A stretch of 64,000 nt of DNA. Source: Streptomyces sp. NBC_01465. Its GTDB lineage: Bacteria; Actinomycetota; Actinomycetes; Streptomycetales; Streptomycetaceae. A program made the position numbers and the translations under genes. The stretch's first letter is position 1; each line of letters starts with the position of its first letter. The stretch spans positions 7,812,001 through 7,876,000 of the forward strand of contig NZ_CP109467.1 in the NCBI RefSeq assembly GCF_036227325.1, given 5' to 3'. Positions 43,038 through 50,718 of the stretch are shown here, piece after piece. A model generated the notes under the pieces. It worked only from the letters and a program-made list of their open reading frames with translations, had not been told where the DNA came from and did no database searches.

Positions 43038-43994
43038 ATGAGCCACGAGCAGAAGGCCTGCTGCGCCCCGGGCCGAGGCCCCGCCACGGTGCAGCTCGCC
43101 ATGCCTCCCGCCGGGGTGTCCGCGCCGTCCCAGGCGGCGGCCCGGATCGCCAGGCGTCTGGTCGAACTGCCCGGCGGGAGCTTCCTGATGGGCACGGACG
43201 ACGAGATCGGCTATCGCGCGGACGGCGAAGGCCCGGTCAGGGAGATCACCCTGAGCCCCTTCCGGATCGCGCCGACCACGGTGACCACCGCACAGTTCGC
43301 CACCTTCGTGAAGGCCACCGGGCATGTGACGGACGCCGAGAAGTTCGACTTCAGCTACGTCTTCGAGGGCTTCCTCAGCCGCGAACTGGCCGCCCGCGCA
43401 CCCCGCGTCCCCGCCACCCCGTGGTGGCGCGGCGTACAGGGCGCGACCTGGCGGCGGCCCGAGGGCCCGGGCTCCTCCGTCGACGCACGCCAGAACCACC
43501 CGGCCACCCACATCAGCCACCACGACGCGCTCGCCTACTGCGACTGGTCGGGCACCCGGCTGCCCACCGAGGCCGAGTGGGAGTACGCGGCCCGTGGCGG
43601 ACTGGTCCAGAAGCGCTACCCGTGGGGCGACGAACTCGCCCCCGGGGGCCGCCACCAGTGCAACATCTGGCGCGGAACCTTCCCCACGGTCAACACCGCG
43701 GCGGACGGCTTCCGCGCGACGGCACCCGCCAACTCCTTCAGGCCCAACGGCTTCGGGCTCCACAACACGGTCGGCAACGTCTGGGAATGGACCGCGGACT
43801 GGTTCAGCCGCGACCACCACGTGACGGGGGAACGCACCGACCCCAGGGGACCGGGATCGGGCGAGACCCGCGTGATGCGGGGCGGCTCCCACATGTGCCA
43901 CGACTCGTACTGCAACCGCTACCGGGTCGCGGCCCGCAGCTCCAACACTCCCGACAGCTCGGCTGGGAACATCGGCTTCCGCATCGCCCTCTAA
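43038..43994 (+). CDS. Formylglycine-generating enzyme (sulfatase-modifying factor)
   Basis: FGE oxidises the cysteine of CxPxR in sulfatases to formylglycine, the catalytic aldehyde. The 318-aa protein shows the family path in order: ELPGGSFLMGTD, a long loop with WWRGVQGATWRRPEGP, HPATHISHHDALAYCDW, RLPTEAEWEYAARGG, GNVWEWTADW and RVMRGGSHMCHDSYCNRYR. The catalytic, copper-binding pair is Cys287 and Cys292 (C-x4-C), matching the pair known in the S. coelicolor enzyme. The N-terminus has an extra CC. ATG at 43038 is chosen though no good ribosome site is seen; an ATG at 43023 is possible. The sulfatase at 14892-16340 is an obvious client, as FGE acts before export. Confidence 0.94.
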   Translation: MSHEQKACCAPGRGPATVQLAMPPAGVSAPSQAAARIARRLVELPGGSFLMGTDDEIGYRADGEGPVREITLSPFRIAPTTVTTAQFATFVKATGHVTDAEKFDFSYVFEGFLSRELAARAPRVPATPWWRGVQGATWRRPEGPGSSVDARQNHPATHISHHDALAYCDWSGTRLPTEAEWEYAARGGLVQKRYPWGDELAPGGRHQCNIWRGTFPTVNTAADGFRATAPANSFRPNGFGLHNTVGNVWEWTADWFSRDHHVTGERTDPRGPGSGETRVMRGGSHMCHDSYCNRYRVAARSSNTPDSSAGNIGFRIAL

Positions 43995-45337
43995 CGGGCC
44001 GCCGTGAGCGCGGCACGCCGTGCGAAGAGTTCCTCCGCCGCGGACTGGGCCCGGACGCGTACACGCTCGGTGTCAACGGACAGCACGCGGCCGCCGTCGA
44101 CCAGCAGCCGGCCGTCCACATAGACCTGGTCGACGTCGGCCGCCGCGGACGAGAACACCAGGTGGGCCACGGCGTTGAAGTCCGCCCCGTGCAGCAGCGG
44201 GGTGGTGTGGAGCTTACGGAGGTCCACGGTCACCAGGTCGGCCTTCTTGCCCGCCTCCAGCGACCCCGTCTCGCCGTCCAGACCCAGCGCGCGGGCGCCC
44301 TCCAGGGTCGCCATGGTGAGGATGTCCCAGGGGTCGCCGGTGGTCGGGTCGAGCGTGGAGACCTTCTGGAGGAGCGAGGCGAACTTCATCTCCTCCAGCA
44401 GGTCGAGGTTGTTGTTCTCCTTCTCGCCGTCGCTGCCCAGACCCACCGCGATGCCCTTGGCCCGCATGTCGATGACCCGGGCGGGCCCCGAGGAGAGCTT
44501 CATGTTGGAGCAGGGGCAGTGCGCGACTGACGTCCCTGTCTGCGCGAGGAGATCGATCTCGTGGTCGTCCAGCCAGACGCAGTGGGCGACGACCGTACGG
44601 GGCCCGAGGATGCCCCGGTGGTGGAACTCCTCGATCGGACGGCGGCCGAACTGCCGCAGGGACTCCTCCACTTCCCAGGTGGTCTCGGAGGAGTGGGTGT
44701 GCAGACCGGTGTCGAACTCGTCGGCGAGAGCGGCCGCTGCCCTGAACGCCTCGGCGCTGCAGTAGAAGAGGTGCTCGAGCCCCACCCAGGAGCGCACCCT
44801 GCCGTCCGCGAAGGTGCGGTACTTCTCCAGGAGGCGGCGGTTGGTCTCCAGGGTCTCGAAGTAGTCGTACCCCGGCAGGTCCGCGACGTACGGGACGAGC
44901 GTGGCCCGTATGCCGACCTGCTCGGCGGCGTGCGCGGACCCCTCCATGTGGCGCCACATGTCCATGACCGAAGTGGTGCCCGCGGCCAGGGACTCGGTGT
45001 AGCAGAGCAGCGAGGCGGTCTCGGCGATCTCGGGGGTGAGCGCCTTGTGTGCCGGGTCGACGTAGTCGCGCAGCCAGTCCCAGAGCGACTTGGACTCCGC
45101 GGTGCCGCGCAGCAGCCCCGAGTGCAGATGGGTGTTGTGCAGACCGGGCAGGACCGCGTGCCCGGTCGCGTCCACGACGACCGCGTCGGCGGCCGCAGCG
45201 TCCAGTTCGGCGACGGTGCCCACGGCGGTGATCCGGCCGTTCTCGATGAGGACCGAGCCCGGGTCGTACACCGTCTGCCTGCCCTCGCAGGGGATAACGA
45301 TGCCGTTGCGGACGAGGGTGCGGGGGGAGTGGGTCAT
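43991..45337 (-). CDS. Amidohydrolase (Atz/Trz, SsnA-like) deaminase
   Basis: The 448-aa cytoplasmic enzyme has the metallo-amidohydrolase signature: GLHNTHLHS (metal His pair), HTHSSETTWEVEES, VVAHCVWLDDHEIDLLA and GLGSDGEKENNN (catalytic Asp). This subgroup hydrolyses or deaminates ring amines such as 8-oxoguanine, melamine, triazines or S-adenosylhomocysteine. Together with a CDA-type deaminase and an NCS1 permease in the same operon it probably handles an aminated purine or pyrimidine. AAGGAG precedes the ATG, 30 nt after the deaminase stop. It overlaps the convergent FGE gene by 4 bp. Confidence 0.9.
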   Translation of the reverse strand: MTHSPRTLVRNGIVIPCEGRQTVYDPGSVLIENGRITAVGTVAELDAAAADAVVVDATGHAVLPGLHNTHLHSGLLRGTAESKSLWDWLRDYVDPAHKALTPEIAETASLLCYTESLAAGTTSVMDMWRHMEGSAHAAEQVGIRATLVPYVADLPGYDYFETLETNRRLLEKYRTFADGRVRSWVGLEHLFYCSAEAFRAAAALADEFDTGLHTHSSETTWEVEESLRQFGRRPIEEFHHRGILGPRTVVAHCVWLDDHEIDLLAQTGTSVAHCPCSNMKLSSGPARVIDMRAKGIAVGLGSDGEKENNNLDLLEEMKFASLLQKVSTLDPTTGDPWDILTMATLEGARALGLDGETGSLEAGKKADLVTVDLRKLHTTPLLHGADFNAVAHLVFSSAAADVDQVYVDGRLLVDGGRVLSVDTERVRVRAQSAAEELFARRAALTAAR

Positions 45338-45367
45338 GGTGCGGCTCTCCTTGTGCGGTACGGGTGT

Positions 45368-45856
45368 TCAGTTCCAGAAGCCCTCGTGGACGGCGACGGC
45401 CTCCTCGTACAGACAGGGGCCCGAGACCCGGACAGCCCGCTGGCCTGCCGCGAAGACCTCGCGGCAGGGCAGCGCCATGGTCGGGTTCTCCTCGCTGGCT
45501 CCGGTGAGGGCGAGGAGTTCGTCCTCACCGAGCGCGTACACGACCCGGCCGATGCCGCTCCAGTACACGGCCCCGGCGCACATCGCACAGGGTTCGGTGG
45601 AGGTGTAGAGCGTCGCGCCGGCGAGCTGCTCACGGGTGTACGCACGGGTGGCGAGGCGGACCAGATTGGTCTCGGCGTGCCCGGTGGCGTCCTGCTCGGT
45701 GACCACGGTGTTCCCGGCGGTCAGGACCGCCTCGCCGTCGAGGACCAGCAGCGCGCCGAAGGGGTGGTTGCCGCCCTTCCTTGCCAGGGCCGCGAGTTCG
45801 ACGGCAGCGACGAGGTGCTTCTTGTCCTCGGGAGTGGGTGCGTACGGCGACGGCAT
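45368..45856 (-). CDS. Nucleoside/nucleobase deaminase, CDA superfamily
   Basis: A 162-aa zinc deaminase with the two diagnostic motifs HAE (TGHAETNLV; zinc ligand His and proton-shuttling Glu) and PCAMC (TEPCAMCAGAVYW; two zinc Cys). It resembles the guanine/cytosine deaminase branch rather than the tRNA-editing TadA branch, judging by the GASEENPTM region near the C-terminus. The ATG is preceded by AGGAG and follows the permease gene by 13 nt. It would deaminate the base brought in by the permease, before or after the amidohydrolase acts. The exact substrate is unassigned. Confidence 0.9.
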   Translation of the reverse strand: MPSPYAPTPEDKKHLVAAVELAALARKGGNHPFGALLVLDGEAVLTAGNTVVTEQDATGHAETNLVRLATRAYTREQLAGATLYTSTEPCAMCAGAVYWSGIGRVVYALGEDELLALTGASEENPTMALPCREVFAAGQRAVRVSGPCLYEEAVAVHEGFWN

Positions 45857-45869
45857 CAGGGGGTTCTCC

Positions 45870-47261
45870 TTATACGTTGATGAGCGGGGCGGTGGCCTGA
45901 GCGGACACCGGGGCGGGCTTCCAGGCGGTGAGCGCGGCGAAGACGAGGCCCGCGACGGCGAAGCCGACGAAGTGGCCGATGTCGCCAAGTCCTGGATGGG
46001 CGGCGGCAATGGGGCCGGTGTAGAGGGACTGGCTCATGAAGGGCAGCGAGGTCAGCACGCCGACGAGGACGGCGGGCAGCCCCCAGCCGTAGCGGTGCGC
46101 CGGGTCGTACAGCCGGGCGACGGGCGTGGAGCGCTCGCGCCACCAGTACGCCACGATGATCACGGCCGCCCAGGGGGCGAGCCAGTAGCCGGTGAGGAGC
46201 AGGAAGTCCTGGAACTGGCCCGCCCAGTCGTGGCGGCCGGCGAACCAGGCGAGCACCGCACCGAGTGATCCCACGCAGACCACGGACACCCAGCGCTCCA
46301 CCCGTACCCCGGCGACCAGGGCCGCCATGGAGCCGGAGTAGAGGTCGATGACGGTGGAGGCGAGGGTGGAGAGCAGCAGACAGAACAGGGTGATGTTGCC
46401 CAGCGAGGCCGGGAGGACCCCGCTGACCATGGCCGACGGGTCGGAGACCACGGAGAGCGTGCCGAGCGCCGCACCCAGCACCCCGATCCACACCCCTGCG
46501 AGTGCGGCCCCGCCGAACGCGGCGCCGAAGACCCGCTTCTTGGAGGTTGCTTCGGGGAAGTAGCGGCTGTAGTCGGAGGCGTACGACGCCCAGCCCAGAC
46601 AGCGGGCCGAGGTCACCGAGACGGTCAGGACGAACGCACCGGCCGCGCCCGCGAAGGGAGTCGCGGCGGGGGAGGAGGCCGCGTCGCCGAAGCCGTAGAC
46701 GGAGACGACCGCGAAGACCACGACGAGGACGGCGGCCAGCACCCGCTCCACGTAATGGATCATCCGGTGGCCCACGACGGCGATCGCCATCTGTACGACG
46801 ACCATCACCAGCAGCGCAGGGGTGAAGTCCAGCGAGAAGAGACGGCGCAGGATGAACACGCCCAGGACGGTGTCGACCACGCACCAGCCGACACCGTTGA
46901 CCACGGTGAAAGCGGCCGACGGCAGATTGCCGAGGCGCCCGAACGGGCCGCGCGACTGGATGAGTTGAAGCACGCCGGTGCCAGGGCCGCGCGTGGACAG
47001 CAGGCCGATGAGTGCCGAGCCCAGCAGCGCGCCCAGGGTGATCGCCAGCGCGGCGGGCAGCAGGTCCAGGCCGAAGACGGCGGTGGAGAGCGCACCCACC
47101 GACAGGGTGGCGAACTGTACGTTCGCTCCGAACCAGAGGGTGAAGAGCGACCAGGGGCGGCCGTGCCGCTCGGAGGCGGGGACGGGCTCCGCCCCCGCCT
47201 GCTCGATGCGCAGGGCGTGTACGGCGGACGGCGGCTGGGGACGGGGCGGTTCGGCACGCAT
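45870..47261 (-). CDS. NCS1-family nucleobase permease
   Basis: This 463-aa membrane protein has about twelve predicted helices with NCS1 features (SLFTLWFGANVQFATL near residue 40, SARCLGWASYASDYSRYFP near 225). It is distinct from CytX elsewhere in the window and lacks a riboswitch. Family members carry cytosine, purines, allantoin or hydantoins. It is the first gene of the permease-deaminase-amidohydrolase operon and is divergent from a PucR regulator, so induction by the transported base is likely. GAGGAG precedes the ATG at 47261. Confidence 0.92.
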   Translation of the reverse strand: MRAEPPRPQPPSAVHALRIEQAGAEPVPASERHGRPWSLFTLWFGANVQFATLSVGALSTAVFGLDLLPAALAITLGALLGSALIGLLSTRGPGTGVLQLIQSRGPFGRLGNLPSAAFTVVNGVGWCVVDTVLGVFILRRLFSLDFTPALLVMVVVQMAIAVVGHRMIHYVERVLAAVLVVVFAVVSVYGFGDAASSPAATPFAGAAGAFVLTVSVTSARCLGWASYASDYSRYFPEATSKKRVFGAAFGGAALAGVWIGVLGAALGTLSVVSDPSAMVSGVLPASLGNITLFCLLLSTLASTVIDLYSGSMAALVAGVRVERWVSVVCVGSLGAVLAWFAGRHDWAGQFQDFLLLTGYWLAPWAAVIIVAYWWRERSTPVARLYDPAHRYGWGLPAVLVGVLTSLPFMSQSLYTGPIAAAHPGLGDIGHFVGFAVAGLVFAALTAWKPAPVSAQATAPLINV

Positions 47262-47433
47262 GGCGGTCTCCTCGCGGGGCGGTGTGTTGCGGGGGCGTCC
47301 GAGGACGTGGGGCGTGCGGCTCTTGCGGGGTACGCAGATTGAACCTCCGCGGGCCCGGCCCCGGGACCCGCACGAACCTCCGGACACCGCGCCGTGCGGC
47401 GGGCTCCGGACCCGTACTATCCTCCGAACGAAG

Positions 47434-47449
47434 TGCACACCGGCGTGCA
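47434..47449. promoter_or_regulatory. Candidate PucR operator
   Basis: TGCACACCGGCGTGCA is a palindrome broken at one base pair. It lies in the 214-bp region between the divergent permease and PucR genes, just before the PucR ribosome site. No other copy was noticed, so the assignment rests on position alone. Confidence 0.3.
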
Positions 47450-47475
47450 TGCCTGTAACACAAGGAGGACGCCCG

Positions 47476-49008
47476 GTGCTGCTCGCCGAACTGCTCGACA
47501 ATCCCCGGATCGGTCTCGTCCGTCTCGTGGACGGGCACGGCGACGGAGTGGTGCGCGGCGTCTACACCACCGATCTGCCCGACCCCGGGCGCTATCTGGG
47601 CGGTGGCGAACTCGTCCTCACCTCCACCACCTGGTACCGCGGCGCCCACGACGCCGAAGTGTTCGTCGCCGCGCTCAAGGGCGCGGGCGCGACCGCCCTG
47701 GTGGCGGGGACGGCGGGCGTGGGGGAGCTGCCGGAGCCGGTCGTCGAGGCCTGTACGCGGCACGGGCTCGCCCTCTTCACAGTCGGCGACGAGGTGTCCT
47801 TCGCCACCGTCACCGAGACCGTCCTGGCCGCGCTCGCAGGCCCGCACCGCCGCTCCCCGGGCGCCGGGCTGCACCGTTCGCTGGTCGCCAGCATGGCGGC
47901 GGGGGAGGGGCCCGAAGGCCTGGTGGAGGTGTTCGCCCGCGCCTCGGGGGTGTGGTGTGCGGTGCTCTCCGCGACCGGCAGGCCCACCGCAGGGCACCTG
48001 CCCGATGTGACGGACCATCAACTCGCCCTGGTGCACCGCGAAGCGCTCGCTGCCGGCGCCTTCCCCGCCGTACGCCCGGTTCCCGGCGGCGGCAGCCTCA
48101 CCTTCTTCCCCGTCCAGTCACCCGTCGCCCGGCGCCCGCCCGCCGCCTACCTCGTCGCCCGCGGCGACTACCGCGACTGGACCCCCGGCACCGCCGACGG
48201 CGCCGACGAGGTCTGCGCCCTCCTCGCCCTCGACCGGATCGCCGGAGCGGAGCGCCGCCGGGTCGAGGAGCGCTTCCTGCGCGAGGCCCTCGACCTGCTC
48301 ACGGCGGGCCAGGACGCGGCGGCCGAGGGCAGACTGCGCAGCCTGGGCCTCCAGCTCCCGCTGTCGGCCCTCGTCGTCTCCACGACGGGCAGCGCCTACG
48401 GGGCCGAACTGGCGGGCGTCGTCCTCGAAGAGGTCGCCGGCCAACTGCCCGGCTGCTCCGTGCCGATCGCTGCCGACGGTACGTACCTGATCCTGGTCCC
48501 GGGCCCGGAAGCGGCCTCGGCCGCGGCCCGCGCGGAGGAGGCCGCCACACTGCTCACCCCGCTGCTCGGCCAGGGCCGGGCCGCGATCGGCCACGGCGCA
48601 CCCGCCGCGGGGGTACGCCGGTCACTGGAGGAGGCCCGGCTCGCCCACGGGGTCGCCGCCGCCCGCACCGGCACCGTGCGCAGCGCGGGCAGCACCGACC
48701 TCTCCTCGTACCATCTGCTGCTCGCCTCCGTGCCCGACGAGGTGCGCACTCTCTTCCGGCAGCGGCTGATCGGCGTGCTGGAGGAGTACGACGCCGGGCA
48801 CCGCAGCGACCTCGTCGGGACCCTGGCCGCCTTCCTGGACGCCTCGGGATCCTGGCAGGCGTGCGCCGAGCGGCTGCACATCCACGTCAACACCCTGCGC
48901 TACCGCGTCCAGCGGATCGAGGAGCTCACCGGGCACGGCCTGGCGACCCTGCGCGACCGCGTGGACTTCGTACTGGCGCAGGACCTCACTCCGCCGGGGA
49001 AGCCGTAG
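47476..49008 (+). CDS. PucR-family transcriptional regulator
   Basis: The 510-aa protein has the PucR N-terminal sensory domain (LLAELLDNPRIGLVRLVDG, then ELVLTSTTWYRG; about residues 1-125), a middle region, and the PucR C-terminal helix-turn-helix (LAAFLDASGSWQACAERLHI, HVNTLRYRVQRIEELTG; about 440-500). PucR proteins govern purine and related catabolism. GTG is the start, with AAGGAGGA upstream; longer frames run into the promoter region. It is divergent from the nucleobase permease operon it presumably activates. Confidence 0.92.
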   Translation: MLLAELLDNPRIGLVRLVDGHGDGVVRGVYTTDLPDPGRYLGGGELVLTSTTWYRGAHDAEVFVAALKGAGATALVAGTAGVGELPEPVVEACTRHGLALFTVGDEVSFATVTETVLAALAGPHRRSPGAGLHRSLVASMAAGEGPEGLVEVFARASGVWCAVLSATGRPTAGHLPDVTDHQLALVHREALAAGAFPAVRPVPGGGSLTFFPVQSPVARRPPAAYLVARGDYRDWTPGTADGADEVCALLALDRIAGAERRRVEERFLREALDLLTAGQDAAAEGRLRSLGLQLPLSALVVSTTGSAYGAELAGVVLEEVAGQLPGCSVPIAADGTYLILVPGPEAASAAARAEEAATLLTPLLGQGRAAIGHGAPAAGVRRSLEEARLAHGVAAARTGTVRSAGSTDLSSYHLLLASVPDEVRTLFRQRLIGVLEEYDAGHRSDLVGTLAAFLDASGSWQACAERLHIHVNTLRYRVQRIEELTGHGLATLRDRVDFVLAQDLTPPGKP

Positions 49009-49022
49009 CCCCCCCGGCGGGG

Positions 49023-49556
49023 TCACTCCTCGAAGTAGGCGTCCAGGACCGCGTCGAGCTGTGCCGTCCACTCCTGGACGACGTCCTTGCCGCTCGCCGT
49101 GATCTCGACCCAGTACTGGTGCCGGTTCGGCATGTGCACGGTGACCGTGAGGCGGCGGCCGTTGCGGGACGTGTTGTACTCGACCGCGCCGATCTCCTTC
49201 CAGTCGAAGTCGACCTCCAGATCGTCCTGGCGCAGGCGGACACCGGTGCGGTCCGCGACGGCCGAGGCCCGGCGGTCGGAGGCGTCGCAGGAGGGGCCTT
49301 CGTCGTCGGAGGCGTCGCTGTCTGAGGCGTCGCTGTCGGCAGCATCCTCGGCGGGAGCCACGTCCTGCGGTTCGGCCTTCTCCGGCTCGGTGACCACGGA
49401 CTCGGTCGCCGCTTCCTCCGGTTCGGGCGCGACGGCCTCGGCATCGTCGGGCGCGGCGGCGCGCGCGGGCATGAGACCGGGGACGAACGCCGGGTCGATC
49501 GCGGCGGCGTGAACGGTCGGACTGTCGGGGCTTATACGCTGTTCCACGGTGCGCAT
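49023..49556 (-). CDS. Protein with acidic low-complexity region and PH-like C-terminal domain
   Basis: The 177-aa protein has a disordered first half rich in Ala, Glu, Asp, Pro and Ser. It includes a tandem DSDASDSDASDDE run at about residues 73-85, DNA that also shows as a short GGAGGCGTCGCTGTC repeat. The second half (about 95-177: GVRLRQDDLEVDFDWKEIGAVEYNTSRNGRRLTVTVHM, broken here by family beta-strands) ends in a helix WTAQLDAVLDAYFEE. Strands followed by a terminal helix suggest a PH-like fold. It is a streptomycete-type hypothetical of unknown function, divergent from the next gene across about 100 bp. No signal peptide or membrane segment is seen. Confidence 0.72.
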   Translation of the reverse strand: MRTVEQRISPDSPTVHAAAIDPAFVPGLMPARAAAPDDAEAVAPEPEEAATESVVTEPEKAEPQDVAPAEDAADSDASDSDASDDEGPSCDASDRRASAVADRTGVRLRQDDLEVDFDWKEIGAVEYNTSRNGRRLTVTVHMPNRHQYWVEITASGKDVVQEWTAQLDAVLDAYFEE

Positions 49557-49655
49557 TATGGACGATGTACCTGTGTGGCGGGCGTGAACATCGGCAAGCA
49601 GTCGGATACATGAGGGACGTACTGTCCCGTTCGCCAGTTGAGTGAGGTAAGTCCC

Positions 49656-50573
49656 GTGCACCAGCCGCAGTCGTTGCCGCTGACCGATGTCCCGATGTCC
49701 GCCGCCGTGGAGGCTGTCGAGGCCGTACTGGCGGCAGGCCTCGACCCCGAAGGCGAACCGGACCGATCCGTTCTCGGCGTACCCGGTGGGCAGTTGCTGC
49801 TGATGCCGTCGTCCACCGTCGCGTACACCGGAGTGAAGATCGCCACAGTCACTCCGGAGAACCCCGGGCGTGGCGTGCCGCGCGTCCAGGGGCTCTATCT
49901 CCTCCTGGACGGGGTGACGCACACCCCGGTCGCGCTCCTCGACGGCATCGCCCTGACTTCGCTGCGGACCCCCGCGGTGTCCGCGGCGGCGCTGCGCCGG
50001 CTCGCCGTGGCGGACGCCCGGCGGATGCTGGTGTTCGGGACCGGGCCGCAGGCGTGGGGGCATGTCGAGGCGGTACGGGCGGTCCGGCCGATGCTGGAGC
50101 ACGTGGACGTGGTCGGCCGCGACCCGGTCCGGGTCGCGGCCTTCGTGGCGCGCTGCCGCGAAGCCGGGCTCTCGGCGGATGCGGCCGGCCCGCAGGACGT
50201 GGCGCGCGCGGACATCGTCTGCTGCTGCACCACCGCACGCGAGCCGCTGTTCGACAGCGCTCTGCTCGCCCCGCACACCGCGGTCGCCGCGGTCGGGTCG
50301 CACGAACCCGATGCGCGCGAGGTGGACGAGCAACTGGTCGCGCGGGCCACCGTGGTGGTGGAGTCGCGCTCGGTGGCGCTGCGCGAGTGCGGGGACATCG
50401 TCCTGGCCGTGGCGGCGGGCGCCTTCGATCCCGCACGGCTGCACACGCTGGACGCTCTCGTACGCGGCGAAACGGCTGTCCCCGAGGACCGTCCGCGGTT
50501 CTTCAAGTCCGCCGGAATGGCGTGGGAGGACCTGGCGGTGGCGGCCGCCGTGTATGAGCGGCAGCACGGATAG
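49656..50573 (+). CDS. Ornithine cyclodeaminase / mu-crystallin family oxidoreductase
   Basis: A 305-aa NAD(P)-dependent enzyme of the OCD/mu-crystallin family. An N-terminal dimerisation domain contains VKIATVTPENPGRGVPRVQG, where the Lys binds the substrate carboxylate. The Rossmann domain reads MLVFGTGPQAWGHVEAV, a GxGxxA-like variant. VAAVGSHEPDAREVDEQLV supplies the substrate Asp region. Members deaminate ornithine or reduce cyclic imines and keto acids; the substrate here is unknown. GTG at 49656 with GAGG upstream is chosen; a GTG six codons earlier is possible. A hairpin terminator follows. Confidence 0.88.
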   Translation: MHQPQSLPLTDVPMSAAVEAVEAVLAAGLDPEGEPDRSVLGVPGGQLLLMPSSTVAYTGVKIATVTPENPGRGVPRVQGLYLLLDGVTHTPVALLDGIALTSLRTPAVSAAALRRLAVADARRMLVFGTGPQAWGHVEAVRAVRPMLEHVDVVGRDPVRVAAFVARCREAGLSADAAGPQDVARADIVCCCTTAREPLFDSALLAPHTAVAAVGSHEPDAREVDEQLVARATVVVESRSVALRECGDIVLAVAAGAFDPARLHTLDALVRGETAVPEDRPRFFKSAGMAWEDLAVAAAVYERQHG

Positions 50574-50606
50574 CACGTCAAGACATCGGAGCTATCTTGC
50601 TCAATT

Positions 50607-50622
50607 GCCGCCTCACGGCGGC
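50607..50622 (+). terminator. Short hairpin terminator after the cyclodeaminase gene
   Basis: GCCGCC-TCAC-GGCGGC is a perfect six-pair hairpin followed by TTATT. It lies 33 nt past the stop codon. Confidence 0.55.
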
Positions 50623-50718
50623 TTATTCGGTGCAGAACGTTGACGTGGCCCCACAGAGCTCGTACGTTTCCGACGCCCGCCGCAGCGCTGCGGCACCCCA
50701 TGTCGAAGGGACCGGAAG

